NCBI GenBank assembly: GCA_040954595.2 | Contig: CM082585.2 | Coordinates: 2,790,001 to 2,854,000 of the forward strand | DNA length: 64,000 nucleotides | DNA from: Balanoglossus misakiensis | Taxonomy: Eukaryota > Hemichordata | Reading direction: 5' to 3' | Part shown: positions 10,251 to 23,196 of the stretch, piece after piece | Layout of the letters: the number at the start of each line of letters is the position of its first letter | How positions within the stretch are numbered: the stretch's first letter is position 1 | Program-made: the position numbers and the translations under genes | The notes under the pieces: model-generated | The model's input: only the letters and a program-made list of their open reading frames with translations | Databases searched by the model: none | What the model was told of the DNA's origin: nothing

Positions 10251-12940
10251 AAGTTCAAAGCAACCTGACAAGCGCTTTCAGAGAAAAAAGTTTTTGATAA
10301 AAATTGTACAAAAATTCCCCAATAACACAAGCACGCAATTTTAAGCATATTTTACATCTTACTTGGGTTACCCCCTAGGAATCTGCGTACCAAATTTCAA
10401 AGCATTCTGAGCAAAAATGGCAAAAATTGTTCAAAATTAAAAATGCCAATTTTACAACAATTTCGATTTGAACAAAACTATGGTAACTCGGACCACCTAT
10501 AGGCAGCTTCATACTATATTTTGAAGGAGTCAGTCTATCGCTTTCAGAAATTAAGATGTTTTTACCAATAATGCAGAAAAAGACAAAACGATAAAAAATA
10601 GAAAATTCATAATATTAGCTCAAACCTACAGGACAGTATGGCGTTTATTGACATATTTATATGAATATGGATAGCGTATGATGGGGGAGGGAGTATAAAT
10701 TCTGAGGGTGTCATCAATTTTTTGTCATAACTTTTGGGGGGCATATAAAAAAATAACCTAAAATGTAGGAAATCCTACACCCCCCCCCCAAGCTTTCATT
10801 CTTGCCAACAACTTTTTATAAAGGCCTCTGCAGTTTTGAAAGAAAGATTGCCTGCTATGTTAGACTATCAATCTACAGAGGGGATGAAAAATCCTATGTG
10901 AAGTGTCCAGTTTTTGATCAACTTCCGTAAGTTTCAACAGGTAAAAATATACCCGTAAATGTTTATCAACTTCACTACGTCTGAAACAGTATGCTTGCAA
11001 ATGTATTAATATAGTCAGATAACATGAATAGTGAAGATAGCAAAACAAACAGGTTTATGCTTATGGCCATACCTACTGTTAGCGATTGAGATGTTGTACA
11101 TAGCAAATTATTGTTTGGAGTTATGATCAACATGTTTTTATTGCATAAAGTCTCTTTATTGCATGTTTCGTTTTACTCTGGAGAGAAATCTGTCCAAAGA
11201 CGTTTACAGACTTGATGGGGATGATTTTGAATAGTGTTCTCAAAAACCTGCAATTTCATGCCCTATATTATGAAGTTGAGGAGGGGGTTGTATTCCTAGT
11301 AGGATGTTGAAATCACTGGAGAGAAACCATGTCAGTATAAAAAATTGCTAGGGGTGGTATCAAAGTTTGAAGATATCCAACATGATAAAATCAGTGTCCA
11401 CACAAGTTTTAAGCAGCTTGCAGGACTGTAAATAGCAAGTAATTCAAGTGTGTGTTTTTCAACCCAACATAACAAGTGGACTGATGAACTGACTAATGAT
11501 CTCTGAAATGCCTAAATGTTTTTGGACATTGGCTAATCAAGGGGCTAAAAGTGTCTAATGGGAGACCTGTTCGAGACGATTTTGTGATATCAAGAAACCA
11601 TGGAATACCTGCTCAAAAATTTTGAGTGACCTGCCACTGGGTAATTCAAAATAGAATAGCTGGTGGTCTGTGTAAAAGCTGGCATATTAAATTTACGTAA
11701 ACATGTGGTGAATACAGTCTAAGTTGGGTATACCATCACCTTGTTAACATACAGTAACTTTCAAAGAAACTGGGCAATTGGTTCAAGAGAAGATTTGCTA
11801 TCCAAAAACAAAGAATTTATAACAAAACTACCTAAATATTAAAAACCAGACTTTAATAAAAGTCGCACATACAGGTACATGTGTTATGAAATTGTAAACT
11901 AACTTCCAAAGCAATCAGAAAAAATAGTATTACCCCTAGGAATATTCCTACCAAATCAAAAGAACAGTTTCAAAGAAAAACACATTTGTTCAAAAGTGGC
12001 AAAAACACAAATATGCAAAAATCACTATAATTGTACACCATCTTATTTTAATCACTACAAGGAACATTTCTGCCAAAGTTTGAGATTTGGGGACCTAACC
12101 CACCATAAATTGCAACAGAATTTTTTTCTTCAGAATATATTTTGGAGAGGTGTCTAGATTAATTGAACCCGAATCCACCTTGTAGAAATATTTCTAATTT
12201 GCATACATTTAATATTGAAAATTTTGGGGCCAAATATCAAGAAATAAACACGACCTTTTCTATGATTTTAAAGTATAACAATATTTCATGTACATTAAGA
12301 ACCATCTTGAAGTAATATTTGACATGGGCAGATTTCATAATTTGCATAAATTCAATATGCTGAACAGTATTCCTAGAGTCCCATATTTGGGCTGTATATT
12401 GGGTATTACACAAGCTATTTTAGTGTTTTTATTCAAAACTATCTCTATGACATTTGGAACAATTTTGAAAAAAAAAAAAAAGTTTACGTTTGCACTTTAT
12501 ATTTTGAATAAATTCAATATGGCCACCAAATGAATGTTCTACAGCTTATCATACTCCAGCATATGTAATATAACCTCATACTAAATTTAGAAGGATTCAG
12601 ACTATCGCTTTCAGAAGTGAAGATTTTTTTTGCCAATAATGTGGAAAAAGAAAAAAAAATTAATAAACATTAGAAAATTCATAATATTAGCTCAAAACAT
12701 ACATGACTGTATGGGTTCATTGACATACCAATTTTCAGATCAATCTGACCAGTGGTTGTCGAGTTTCTGACTTTTGACCAAATTTCTCATTTTCACAGGT
12801 AATACTTTCGGCAATGACAACCTCATTTGAACAAAATCCCATCTACAGCCCCGACTGCATCTACACACTAAATACGGAAGTGATACGCGCAGCGGTTTTC
12901 ATCCATTCACTCCATACATACAAATGCAACTGATTCCTCG

Positions 12941-12980
12941 GGTCCCAATCATATACATGCACATAAACCAAATGGGACCT
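12941..12980. repeat. GGTCCC hairpin, copy 3
   Basis: Arms ggtcccaat and aatgggacct around an AT-rich loop with tatacatgcacata. Confidence 0.65.
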
Positions 12981-13150
12981 AAAAATTGCTCCAAAATTAT
13001 AAATACCCAAATTTTGGCAATAATTTAAACAAAACTAAGGTTGGTAACACAGATCACCTATGAAGCTTCATACTAATTATCAAACAAGTCAGCTGATCAA
13101 TTCCAGAAAAGTAGATTTTTTACTGCTAATGTGGAAAGAAACAAAAAATG

Positions 13151-13708
13151 CATAAAAAAAAATCACATTATTATAGTCAGGTGGAGATTTGAGAAATTGT
13201 GACCCCCTCTGGCATTTTTTGGTACAAGCAAACCAAATATGTTTTTTGGTCAATTCGACTACGCTGATTTCGAAAATGCCTGTTCCCAAAAGATCTTTTT
13301 GAGATAAGAGCCTCGTTTTGGCAAATCAAAATGGTCGCCAAGGATCGCAATTCTCACATGAATAGCATCAAAGAAATGTTCACGTACCTCCTTAAACAAT
13401 GAAACTAAACTACATGTTTACATCAACAACTTTTTTGGTTGTATAAACACAAAATAGCAACAATAAAACAATAATTATGCAAAAATTTGCATATTGTATG
13501 AATAATTCGTTGATTTTTGGCTACCTAATAATAATAAAGCTAGGTGTAACAGTACATGTACTGAAAACTCACAAGCATTGGAAAAAATTACCTTTTCTTT
13601 ATTTTAATAAAGGACTTAAACCTTGTTCAAAACAATACTTCAAGTGTGAAGTTCATTTTGAGACAAGAGCCTCGATGTGGCAATTCAATATGGCCGTCTA
13701 AAGCCCCG
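13151..13708. other. Stretch with relic of the 356-bp repeat family
   Basis: Around 13190-13300 it carries a diverged relative of the sequence duplicated at 16731-17440 (gcctgttccc, cgctgatttcga). The remainder is AT-rich with no supported gene. Confidence 0.45.
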
Positions 13709-15111
13709 TAGTGGAGCGGCCAAACCCTAATTTTCATAGCGATTGTGCATTTTGTGATAAAAGCACCAAACTTGGCTCAGATGTGTGTTAATGTGTACTA
13801 AATAAATTCAGATAGGGAGCCACTAAATATCTGTTGATGAGTTTCCATGGCAACCAATTTTTCAAAATGGCCACCAATACAGATAATTTCACCCACCAAA
13901 TAACATCTGCAAACACCAAAATAAATTTAGATTACTATATTTGATACAAGGAACTGTGGAAAGAATGATTTGCAAAGATATTATGGTTACTAAACTACTT
14001 ATAGGGGTAAGTAAGTTATCAAAACACAATTTAAAGGCACAACTTTTAATCCCTTTCGGATTAATAGGTGCTCCTCTAGAAGTCAAACCATACTGTCTAT
14101 GGTCAAACATTAGGCTAATTGCGATATTTAACTTGCAGTACGTAAATTACACATATGAATCACAACAGTTTACCACCTTAGCTAATGATAATCATATAAA
14201 CAGATCACCGATATATTCGAATTGCACACGGATGTGGGCTTGGCTTACTCGTGACTGGTAAAATTTCCTTATCAACTTGATAGGAGAGTCCACTGCCCGA
14301 AATAGACGTTGATCCAAACTGAGTCCGCGGTCGTCGCGTTTATTGGTCGACAGACATAGGGCCTCAAACGCAATGCAATCTAAATGGACCCCGGGTAACG
14401 AACCACGCGGCTTTGTTTCGACCACAATCGCCACCGCAGCGTTGACAACGTTTTTTCGGGGCGTTAATGTTTGTCAAAATGCCATAGGAAATTAAAGAAA
14501 CTTAAGTCAAATTGCTGAAACGTTAATAATCGACCATATGTCTTGATACTTTAGATCATGTATCAGTTCCACTCCAGCAATTTTGGCGACTGTTAACAGA
14601 GTTGACCAAAAGATAAATGGTGTCTATGATTCCAAACTCATAAAAATTACACCGGAGGACACAACATTATTTTATTTGTCGAGAATAGTGTCCATCATGC
14701 CATAAATATTGTCAAAAATGTGTGTTAATTATAGAAACCCAACTAAATATACAAGCAGTTGGCCTTTAGATTGGTAAATGGAAAAACAGGTCTTATTGCA
14801 ATTTTCTGGGATTAGGTGCCCCAAGGCTCCCAACAAGTCACTTGGAATGTACTTCCATTCTAATATCTCAATGTGTAAAGATCTGACTTTGCAAGAGATA
14901 TTACGGAAAACTTCATTTCATTTAATAGCATGAAGTAAGCGAAATCTTACTCTTTACAGAAAAGCTGTGATCCTGAAGACTTTTGGTGTTTTGAAGCTTA
15001 TTTTCACTTTATCATTTTATTCTTTTGGGGGTTCACAAATACACAAAATAACATGTCAAAATAGAACTGCTGACTATCATCAAGGTGTGATTAAAATTAT
15101 CGATAACATGA

Positions 15112-15207
15112 GCAATACAAAGCACTTCAAGCGACTTCATCAAAACGCTTTCCGAAGGACAAGTATTGGATGAAAAGTTTGAAACAGATTTTGATTTTGA
15201 TTCCTAA
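15112..15207 (+). pseudogene. Possible captured C-terminal exon inside the TIR element
   Basis: A 31-codon open stretch ending in TAA reads as a plausible acidic protein tail (core SDFIKTLSEGQVLDEKF, then aspartate/phenylalanine-rich). It lies in the part of copy 1 that copy 2 lacks. There is no start codon, and it has weak AG sites just upstream. I do not recognise the parent gene; chance coding is possible. Confidence 0.25.
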
Positions 15208-15268
15208 CATCTATCTATGTACATGCACCCTAGACATAGTTAGTTTCTATAGTAACTTTAACAAACCA

Positions 15269-15403
15269 ATCGACTGTCATGATACTGGATTTCTGCCATC
15301 ATTTTATGGGGAAGTGATTCTTTATCTGCATGAATCATTTGATGAAGATAAAATAGAAAAGCTGGATTCTGCACTGATTCAAACTGGTCAGATCAATTTA
15401 TAA
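15269..15403 (+). pseudogene. Conserved open frame in the TIR element, copy 1
   Basis: The frame ending at 15403 carries FLPSFYGEVILYLHESFD and ends GQINL. It recurs with every residue from CHDTG onward the same, except a few silent or neutral changes, in the second element copy (to 23196), although flanking sequence has drifted with indels. The upstream part differs between copies because of the 490-bp indel. It might be the 3' exon of a captured host gene or a relic of an element protein. No family recognised. Confidence 0.35.
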
Positions 15404-15912
15404 GGTTGAGAAACAAGATGCCGTTTTTTCCTGGGTTGACTAAATTTGGAATTTTGTTCATCAAAGATATTTTTATGGGGAAAATAACGAATCAACTGAG
15501 CTTTACTTGTTAAACTTTTATCACAAAATGCCCAAATGTTACGAAAATTGTGTTTATGCCAGGCCACTATTATAATATATATATGGTTATACAGTGTTTT
15601 AAATAAGTTTGTTGTAACCGGGGTTATTACCAAACTTGAATTTGTTTAGCGACTGAATCTCGATCCTGTATTTACCCCTATAACTAGTTTAGTGATGATA
15701 TATATTTTGAAAATTTGAGCAGTTTCTTGTTTCAAATATTGTAATATGAATTTATTGTGGTGTTTTATAATTGTTATTTTGCGGGTGAGATTATCTGTAT
15801 TGGCGGCCATTTCGCAAAAATGAAAAAAATGATTGCCATGGAAACTCATCAACAGATATTGTGGCTCGCTATCTGAATTTGTTTAGTACACATTAACGCA
15901 CATCTGAGCCAA

Positions 15913-16730
15913 GTACGACACCCAAGTGGATTAAACATACATGTATATATGTTGCCTCACTGACACAATCTTCACTTTGCACACAGTATCATATATAAAA
16001 ACGTAATAAAAATACACATTACTCTTTACTTATGAAGAGAAATTGTTGTTAGAGACCGGGTTTCAATAAAACACCGAGGACGTCGGGCCATCAGTGTGCA
16101 TTCAACGTCTTATAACTAAGCATGAATATACGGTGCTGGCATAATGTGAGTGTGGCCATACGATGCTTTCGCTATTAATGAACAACTTGTACGTTAACAA
16201 ATGCCAGTTTTGTTGGCAAAAAGTATGTTTTTGGCTTTTCACAACATTTAACATACATTCATAGTTCAATAACTTGTGAATTGTGGACCTAAACGTTCAT
16301 ACGTTCAATGTTCTGGTGTTTTTTTAAACGGAGCGATCGGTCACGATGTTACCAACGAGCATGTACAGTCTAAACTAAATCCTCGTTGTGTATGTTTCTT
16401 TGTTTGTTTTTTGTTGTTTTTTACATGCTATTACATAGAAAATATGAAAAGTTTCATTTCAGTTATTCATTAAAATGCAAACATTTGCCAAAAAACATGT
16501 GAATAGACACCTCACAGGCCATAGTCGTATCATTAGCTTTCAATTGTCAATTTTAGCATGACATCGTGAGTAATTAAGCTAATTTTGCATATTTTCCATG
16601 CTGCTCCTTGTCTGACAAGGTAATCGATTGCATATTTGAATTCCTTGACCCTGAAAACATTGCAATAGACACCTCACTTAACACTGTTGGCTCTCTTTTA
16701 TAGACCATTGATTTTAGATGGGCGTGTCAC
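15913..16730. other. Stretch with no recognisable feature
   Basis: AT-rich, no repeat or exon I can support. Confidence 0.4.
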
Positions 16731-17440
16731 CTAATTAACATAAATTAGCATTTTACCAATTCACAAAATGTTTCTAAATTAAAAAAATTGTTTAAAAATA
16801 TTTAAATGAATATAAGAATATGATTTCAATAGACTATTATGGTGTTGACCTGTGATATTGCACCATAATGGCTACAAACAGCGTTTTCTTTTAGGTATTT
16901 TGAAATTATAACGTCACAAATTAATTTGCCATTTTCGACATGAAAACGTGAAAAGAATGTTTGGGAACAGGCAAATTCGAAATCAGCGTATTCGAAATAT
17001 CCAAAAACAACTTGTTCCCAGCTTGTACCAAAAAAAATGCCTGACATGCTTTTAAAATGCTCATTTTCTGAAATTTCCACCTGGACCTAATTAACATAAA
17101 TTAGCATTTTACCAATTCACAAAATGTTTCTAAATTAAAAAAATTGTTTAAAAATATTTAAATGAATATAAGAATATGATTTCAATAGACTATTATGGTG
17201 TTGACCTGTGATATTGCACCATAATGGCTACAAACAGCGTTTTCTTTTAGGTATTTTGAAATTATGCGACACAAATTAATTTGCCATTTTCGACATGAAA
17301 ACGTGAAAAGAATTTTTGGGAACAGGCAAATTCGAAATCAGCGTATTCGAAATATCCAAAAACAACTTGTTCCCAGCTTGTACCAAAAAATGCCTGACAT
17401 GCTTTTAAAATGCTCATTTTCTGAAATTTCCACCTGACTA
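16731..17440. repeat. Two-copy 356-bp tandem duplication
   Basis: Sequence from ctaattaacataaattagca at 16731 recurs from 17087 with near identity through gaaatttccacctg. The few differences include a short indel near acgtcacaaa/gcgacacaaa. Both copies encode similar minus-strand open frames (to 17080 and 17495), but those simply share the duplicated sequence and are not evidence for a gene. Confidence 0.9.
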
Positions 17441-17721
17441 TTAGCCCACAACATATAGAATTGTGTAAGGTTAACGTAAGGTACATGCATACCAATTTTC
17501 AATTTTGAAAGCAATTTGCCCAGTAGTTGTCGAGTTTCAGAGTTGACGAATTAGACACTTTCCCAGTTAATTTGCATATTTTGGCAATGACAACTTCATT
17601 TAGACAAACTCCCATCTACCCCTGTGCCTGCATCTCCACACTAAATATCAAGGTTTCCAAGTGTTTGATGTTGACGGACATACAAACATCCATACATACA
17701 TCAGGTGCAACTGATCCAATA

Positions 17722-17759
17722 AGGTCCCATGGTATAAATACAAATACCAAATGGGACCT
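17722..17759. repeat. GGTCCC hairpin, copy 4
   Basis: Arms aggtcccatggtat and ataccaaatgggacct with a short AT loop; one of the best-paired copies. Confidence 0.7.
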
Positions 17760-18913
17760 AACAATTCTGATAAAATGCCTACATAGCTAGTGTAAAAACA
17801 CTTGTACCTTCAACGCCCTTGGACAACACATTTTTGTAACTTCCCCAGATCAATGGCTAATATGACTTTCCAAAGGCGACTAAAATTTGGGGGTGGGTGG
17901 GTGGGGGGGGGGGCCTGATGCAAATTCTGATACATGTACTTCATGATTTAGAGATATGGTGAAAATCCTGTCAACCAAATTACAGGGAAATCAGATTTTC
18001 CATGTAAAATCATATCACCCAAAAATGTCAAAAGTGTCGAAAATAATTTTGAAACAAAAAGTCTACTCAAAATCATACCAAAATTTAAAGTTTAATGCAG
18101 TTGGGCAAGTAATTTGAGAATGAGGAAATTTACAAAATAATTTATAAATAATTTACAAATGCCGCACACAAACTTACAATTACTACCATGGTACCAGCAG
18201 AGACATTAGCATCGAGCAATCCCCAAGATATACATGACATGGTCTAATTACAAATATTGAATATGTAAAATAAGTACACTTCCAGTCTTTCAGTACAGTC
18301 AGCTGCTTGTGAACAATTTGCAGGTAGGTATTTCATCAAATTTACAGACCAAGTCATGCCTATACAATTCTCCCCTGAAATACGTTTTAAGCTACCCTAA
18401 GTGAGTGATGAAAATCTCATATTGTCGACAATTTCAAGATGGCCGATTTTTGCCATGTTAAAGAAATGGGAGTTCATAAGCTAAAGTGATAATGGGTCAT
18501 TCTTGAACTTTTTAACAGAAAAAATAACAAAATGTGAAAAAAGTTTAATGAGTTTAATATGCTAACTACAGAGAACGACATGTTTGACCAAAGCATGAAA
18601 TACAAAAAATGTATCATTTCTTCCATCTCTTACTACAGTGGGTTGTGGACTTTTCGCCCAGAATGCAATGTGATTTGACCCCCTAGCGCATAGTGAAAAC
18701 CTATTTAAGGCAGCCAGAATGTTCTGCACTGTATGACGGGAAACATTTGTAAAGTCATGGCTAGCGTGGGCTGGTAAGTTTATGGGACTCTCCATGATAA
18801 CCGATTGTGGCTTGCCACCACCATAATTTTGAAAGGGCGACTTCACTGTTTGATGGGAAAAGGTAGCATTTACAAACAAGCTATGGAGCATGTATACAGC
18901 AAGTTGTGCTTAC

Positions 18914-18986
18914 CGGAAAGCGGTCTTGGAAAAGGCCTAGGTATTCTCTTCCTCCTCCGGCATACGTTGAAATGCTGTGTTTAAGA
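18914..18986 (-). other. Exon-like module A1
   Basis: Minus strand, 73 nt. Preceded by atatttgattcacag and followed by G|gtaagcacaacttgc. Same length and nearly the same sequence as B1. Stop codons occur in frames that would match its relatives, so it is more likely a non-coding exon or relic. Confidence 0.45.
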
Positions 18987-20169
18987 CTGTGAATCAAATA
19001 TATGCAAATATTAATTAGTAACCAATCAACTTTGTTTTAGAATTATGTGGGCCATACTAATTAGTGAAAATATGCAAAACATGGTATAATGTACGGTCAG
19101 ACTGTGCTGCGATAATGTACAACAGTGGAATACGTCGATCTTAAAACTCCATTTACATCAGTACTGCAGTAAAGTGGTCCACATGGGTATATACCCCAAA
19201 CATTGCAATTAGGTGACAACTGAAACTGACATGATATCAGATTCTGTAAATGACAGAAGGTGTACACGCACTTTGACATCTATGTAACACTGTACAATGA
19301 TTTCTTTGTTTGTTGTGAAAATGAAACTTGCATTTGATCCATCTCACTTTTCATACAACTGATTAGCATAAGAATGTACATTGTTGGCAATTATAAAACA
19401 TTTATTTAAGTATAGAAAAGTAAGCCTTAAAATTTAAACTTTAAATATCAGTATACTAAAATGTTTCAAACGTGGCTGTCAGTATATCTCATGGCGTGGT
19501 GGCGGAAGTAGATGTTGTTACCAGGGAAGACATATTGAACACAGACAAGCCCAATAGTCGCTTGGTGATTTTTTATCTTTATAAAGATTCTCAAAACTTT
19601 TTGTGCATTTAGTAGCTTTGAGCAAGTTTCTGGTACTGATCAGATTTCCGAATTCAGGACTGCGCTTCTCTGGCTTTGGTCACCATCAGCCAATGTGATC
19701 TTACGCACACATTTTTGAAAAAAAAATCCAGCCTGTTTGTGTCATGATTTATATTTTTCTTTGCGGCCTAAGGTATTGTTTTATTTCACTCTAAACAACA
19801 TTACTTTCCTTCATGTGTCTATACATAATAATAGATCTCTTAGCCAGTTTGATTAAGCATGGTGTTGGACTAGCACACTTTCAGCCAAAGTTACGGTATC
19901 TCCCTGTGTATTGATATGGGAGTAATTTCTAGCTATATGGTTAAGGAAATGCATCCAAATTTAATTTATGCATCACATGAAGATTTGAACTTGACCATTT
20001 AATTCATGTCATCACGATCATATCACAGGCAATCGAGGCCAGAATTCGAAGGGAAAAAAAAAGTATTGATAACTGGAATGTGTAAATTAGTTCGTAGACA
20101 TACAAATTGCTTCCTATTGCTTCGGTTGCAACGCCCGATAAAAGCAAATATATAGCAAGTCATGCTTAC

Positions 20170-20244
20170 CATTGAGCGGTCTTAAACTCGCCCCAGACGA
20201 GGAAGAGAATCCTGAGTTGAAATGCAGGCAATCTCAGGCAGCAT
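20170..20244 (-). other. Exon-like module A2
   Basis: Minus strand, 75 nt. Upstream has ggttactaac, a branch-point-like word, and a tttgattctcag acceptor; downstream is G|gtaagcatgacttgc. Same length as B2. One frame reads AFQLRILFLVWGEFKTAQ, hydrophobic in part. Confidence 0.45.
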
Positions 20245-20290
20245 CTGAGAATCAAATAGACCTAGAAGTTAGTAACCAGTCATAGTAGCT

Positions 20291-21525
20291 CTAAGTTGGA
20301 TGTAAAAGTCTAAGTTGGGTGTACCAACTCACCTTGTTAACAGTAACTTTCAAAGAAACTGGGCAATTGGTTCAAGAGAAGATTTGCTATCCAAAAACAA
20401 AGAATTTACAACAAAACTACCTAAATATTAAAAACCAGACTTTAATAAAAGTCGCACATACAGGTACATGTGTTATGAAATTGTAAACCAACTTCTAAAG
20501 CAATCAGAAAAAAAATTTGGGTTACCCCTAGGAATTTTCCTACCATATTTCAAAGCCATCAAAAAAGCAGTTTCAAAGAAAAACACATTTGTTCAAAAGT
20601 GGCAAAAACACAAATATGCAAAAATCACTATAATTGTACACCATCTTACTTCAATCACTACAAGGAACATTCCTGCCAAAGTTCAAAGCAACCAGACAAC
20701 GGTTTGAACGTTTTCAGAGAAAACAGTTTTTGACAAAGATTGCATAAAATATCTCCAAATAAGACAAAGATGGAGTTTTAACCATTTTTAAGACATCTCA
20801 CTTGGGTTACCCCTGGGAATCTGCCTACCAAATTGCAAAGCATTCTGACCAAAATTGGCATAATTGCTCAAAATTATAAATATGCCTATTTTACAACAAT
20901 CTGAACAAAAAATATGGTAACTCGGACCACCTATAGGAAGCTTCATACTAAATTTCGAAGGAGTCGGACTATCGCTTTCAGAAGTGAAGATTTTTTTACC
21001 AATAATTTGGAAAAAGACAAAAAATTAATAAACATTAGAAAATTCATAATATTAGCTCAAAGCATACAGGACTGTATGGGGTTTATTGACATACAAGTTT
21101 TCAGATCAATCTGACCAGTGGTTGCTGAGTTTCTGACTTTTGACCAATTTCACATTTTCACAGGTAATACTTTTGGCAATGGCAACCTCATTTGAACAAA
21201 ATCCCATCTACAGCCCCGCCTTCATCTACACACTAAATATGGAAGTGATATGCACAGCAGTTTTCATCCGCTCATCCATACATACAGATGCAAGTCATTC
21301 CATAAGGTCCCAATCGTATATATATATATACACAAACCAAATGCCATGGGACCTAAAAATTGCTACACAATTAAAATACACAAATTTTGCAACACTTTAA
21401 TCAAAACTATGGTAACTCAGATCACCTGCGAAGCTTCATACTAAATTTCAAACAAGTCAGCTGATCAATTCCAGAAAAGTAGATTTTTTACCGATAATGT
21501 GGAGACAAAAAATGCATAAACATTG
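20291..21525. repeat. Modular repeat copy between units A and B
   Basis: Matches 11730-13150 in long blocks and has its own hairpin at 21305. A donor-like aacaag|gtgagttgg occurs on the minus strand near 20332; relatives near 11739 and 9500 keep the AAG|GT but drift after it. Confidence 0.65.
21305..21354. repeat. GGTCCC hairpin, copy 5
   Basis: Arms aggtcccaatcg and atgccatgggacct around an expanded (TA)n loop. Confidence 0.65.
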
Positions 21526-21845
21526 GAAATTCACATAAGCTGACAACATAAAGGGCTGTGTGAGGTTACTATAAGGTACATGCATATCAATTTTCAATTT
21601 TTAAAGCAATTTACCCAGTAGTTTTTGAGTTCCTCAGTTTTGACAAATTTGACACTTTCCCAGCTCACTTGCATATTTTGGCAATGACAACTTCATTTAG
21701 ACAAACTCCCCCCTACTGCCTTGCCTGCATCTCCACACTAAATATCAAGGTCACACGCCAGTAGTTTCCAAATGTTTGATGTTGATGGACATACAGACAA
21801 ACATCCATACAGACATCCATACATACAGGTGCAACTGATCCTGTA

Positions 21846-21883
21846 AGGTCCCATGGTATAAATACATATACCAAACGGGACCT
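21846..21883. repeat. GGTCCC hairpin, copy 6
   Basis: Arms aggtcccatggtata and tataccaaacgggacct; strong stem with a short loop. Confidence 0.7.
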
Positions 21884-23067
21884 AATAATTTTAATAAAAT
21901 GCCTTCATAGCTAGTGTAAAAACCACTTGTACCTTCAACGTGCTTGGACAACACATTTTTGTAACTTTCCCAGATCAATGGCTAATATAGTGGAGCGGCC
22001 AAACCCTAATTTTCATAGCGATTGTGCATTTTGTGATAAAAGCACCAAACTTGGCTCAGATGTGTGTTAATGTGAAGTAAACAAATTCAGATAGCGAGCC
22101 ACTAAATATCTGTTGATGAGTTTCCATGGCAACCGATTTTTCAAAATGGCCACCAATACAGATAATTTCACCCACCAAATAACAACTGTAAACACCAAAA
22201 TAAATTTAGATTACTATATTTGATACAAGGAACTGTGTAAAGAATGATTTGCAAAGATATTATGGTTACTAAACTACTTATAGGGGTAAGTAAGTTATCA
22301 AAACACAATTTAAAGGCGCAACTTTTAATCCCTTTGTTCTCGGATTAATAGGTGCTCCTCTAGAAGTGAAACCATACTGTCTATCGTCAAACATTAGGCT
22401 AATTGCGATATTTAACTTGCAGTACATAAATTACACGTCATATGAATCACAACAGTTTACCACCTTAGCCAATGATAATCATATTAACAGATCACCGATA
22501 TATTCGAATTGCACACGGATGCGGGCTTAGCTTACTCGTGACTGGTAAAATTTCCTTATCAACTGAGAGTCCACTGCCCGAAATAGACGTTGATCCAAAC
22601 TGAGTCCACGGTCGTCGCGTTTATTGGTCGACAGACATACACATAGGGCCTCAAACGCAATGCAATCTAAATGGACCCCGGGTAACAAACCATGCGAAAA
22701 TGTTGGCTTTGTTTCGACCACAATCGCGACCGCAGCGTTGACAACGTTTTTTCGGGGCGTTGATGTTTGTCAAAATGCCATAGGAAATTAAAGAAACTTA
22801 AGTCGAATTGCTGAAACGTTAATAATCGACCATATGTCTTGATACTTTAGATCATGTATCAGTTCGACTCCAGCAATTTTGGCGACTGTTAACAGAGTTG
22901 ACCAAAAGATAAATGGCGTCTATGATTCCAAACTCATAAAAATTACACCGGGGGACACAACATTATTTTATTTGTCGAGAATAGTGTTCATCATGCCATA
23001 AATATTGTCAAAAATGTGTGTTAATTATAAAAACCCAACTAAAGATACAAGCAGTTGGCCTTTAGAT

Positions 23068-23196
23068 TGTCATGATACTGGCTTTCTGCCATCATTTTAT
23101 GGGGAAGTGATTCTTTATTTGCATGAATCATTTGATGAAGATAAAATAGAAAAGCTAGATTCTGCACTGATTCAAACTGGTCAGATCAATTTATAA
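23068..23196 (+). pseudogene. Conserved open frame in the TIR element, copy 2
   Basis: Same FLPSFYGEVILYLHESFD...GQINL frame as at 15269-15403. Here it is joined upstream to different sequence because the 490-bp segment is missing. Function not recognised. Confidence 0.35.

Larger units (their letters stand above)
9171..13150. repeat. Further diverged copies of the modular repeat
   Basis: This stretch has at least two passes through the same module order: 9420-10640 with its hairpin at 10229, and 11640-13150 with its hairpin at 12941. The second matches 20290-21510 closely over long blocks, for example ccttgttaac followed by agtaactttcaaagaaactg. A C run lies near 10780 and poly-A near 12467. 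No coding gene is visible. Confidence 0.65.
13711..15912 (+). mobile_element. TA-target TIR element carrying unrelated sequence, copy 1 (right end lost)
   Basis: It starts directly after a TA with gtggagcggccaaaccc. The first roughly 165 bp match the left TIR of the copy at 21990-24391. The right arm is recognisable to about 15912 (acatctgagccaag) and then breaks off, so the outer right end is missing. The interior has a CpG-rich block at about 14280-14470, a 77-codon open frame ending at 15403, and about 490 bp (14777-15270) absent from copy 2. No transposase is seen. A TA target suggests a Tc1/mariner-like mover acting in trans. Confidence 0.75.
17450..20290. repeat. Repeat unit A of the long modular family
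   Basis: It aligns over nearly its whole length with unit B at 21.53-26.48 kb: hairpin at 17722, the G run near 17900, a dispersed 360-bp block at 18380-18730, and exon-like modules A1 and A2. It lacks the TIR element that interrupts unit B after ggctaata, so it preserves a related empty site at about 17862. It contains about 625 bp (19090-19716) that unit B lacks. Confidence 0.75.

Noticed and set aside
14777-15270. The segment present in TIR element copy 1 but not copy 2 as an intron
   Set aside because: It begins with GT but does not end with AG under any placement of the ambiguous junction, so an indel is the simpler reading.
16826-17495. Pair of similar minus-strand frames (to 17080 and 17495) as a duplicated gene
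   Set aside because: They reflect the near-identical 356-bp tandem DNA duplication; the diverged relative at about 13200 does not keep the frame.
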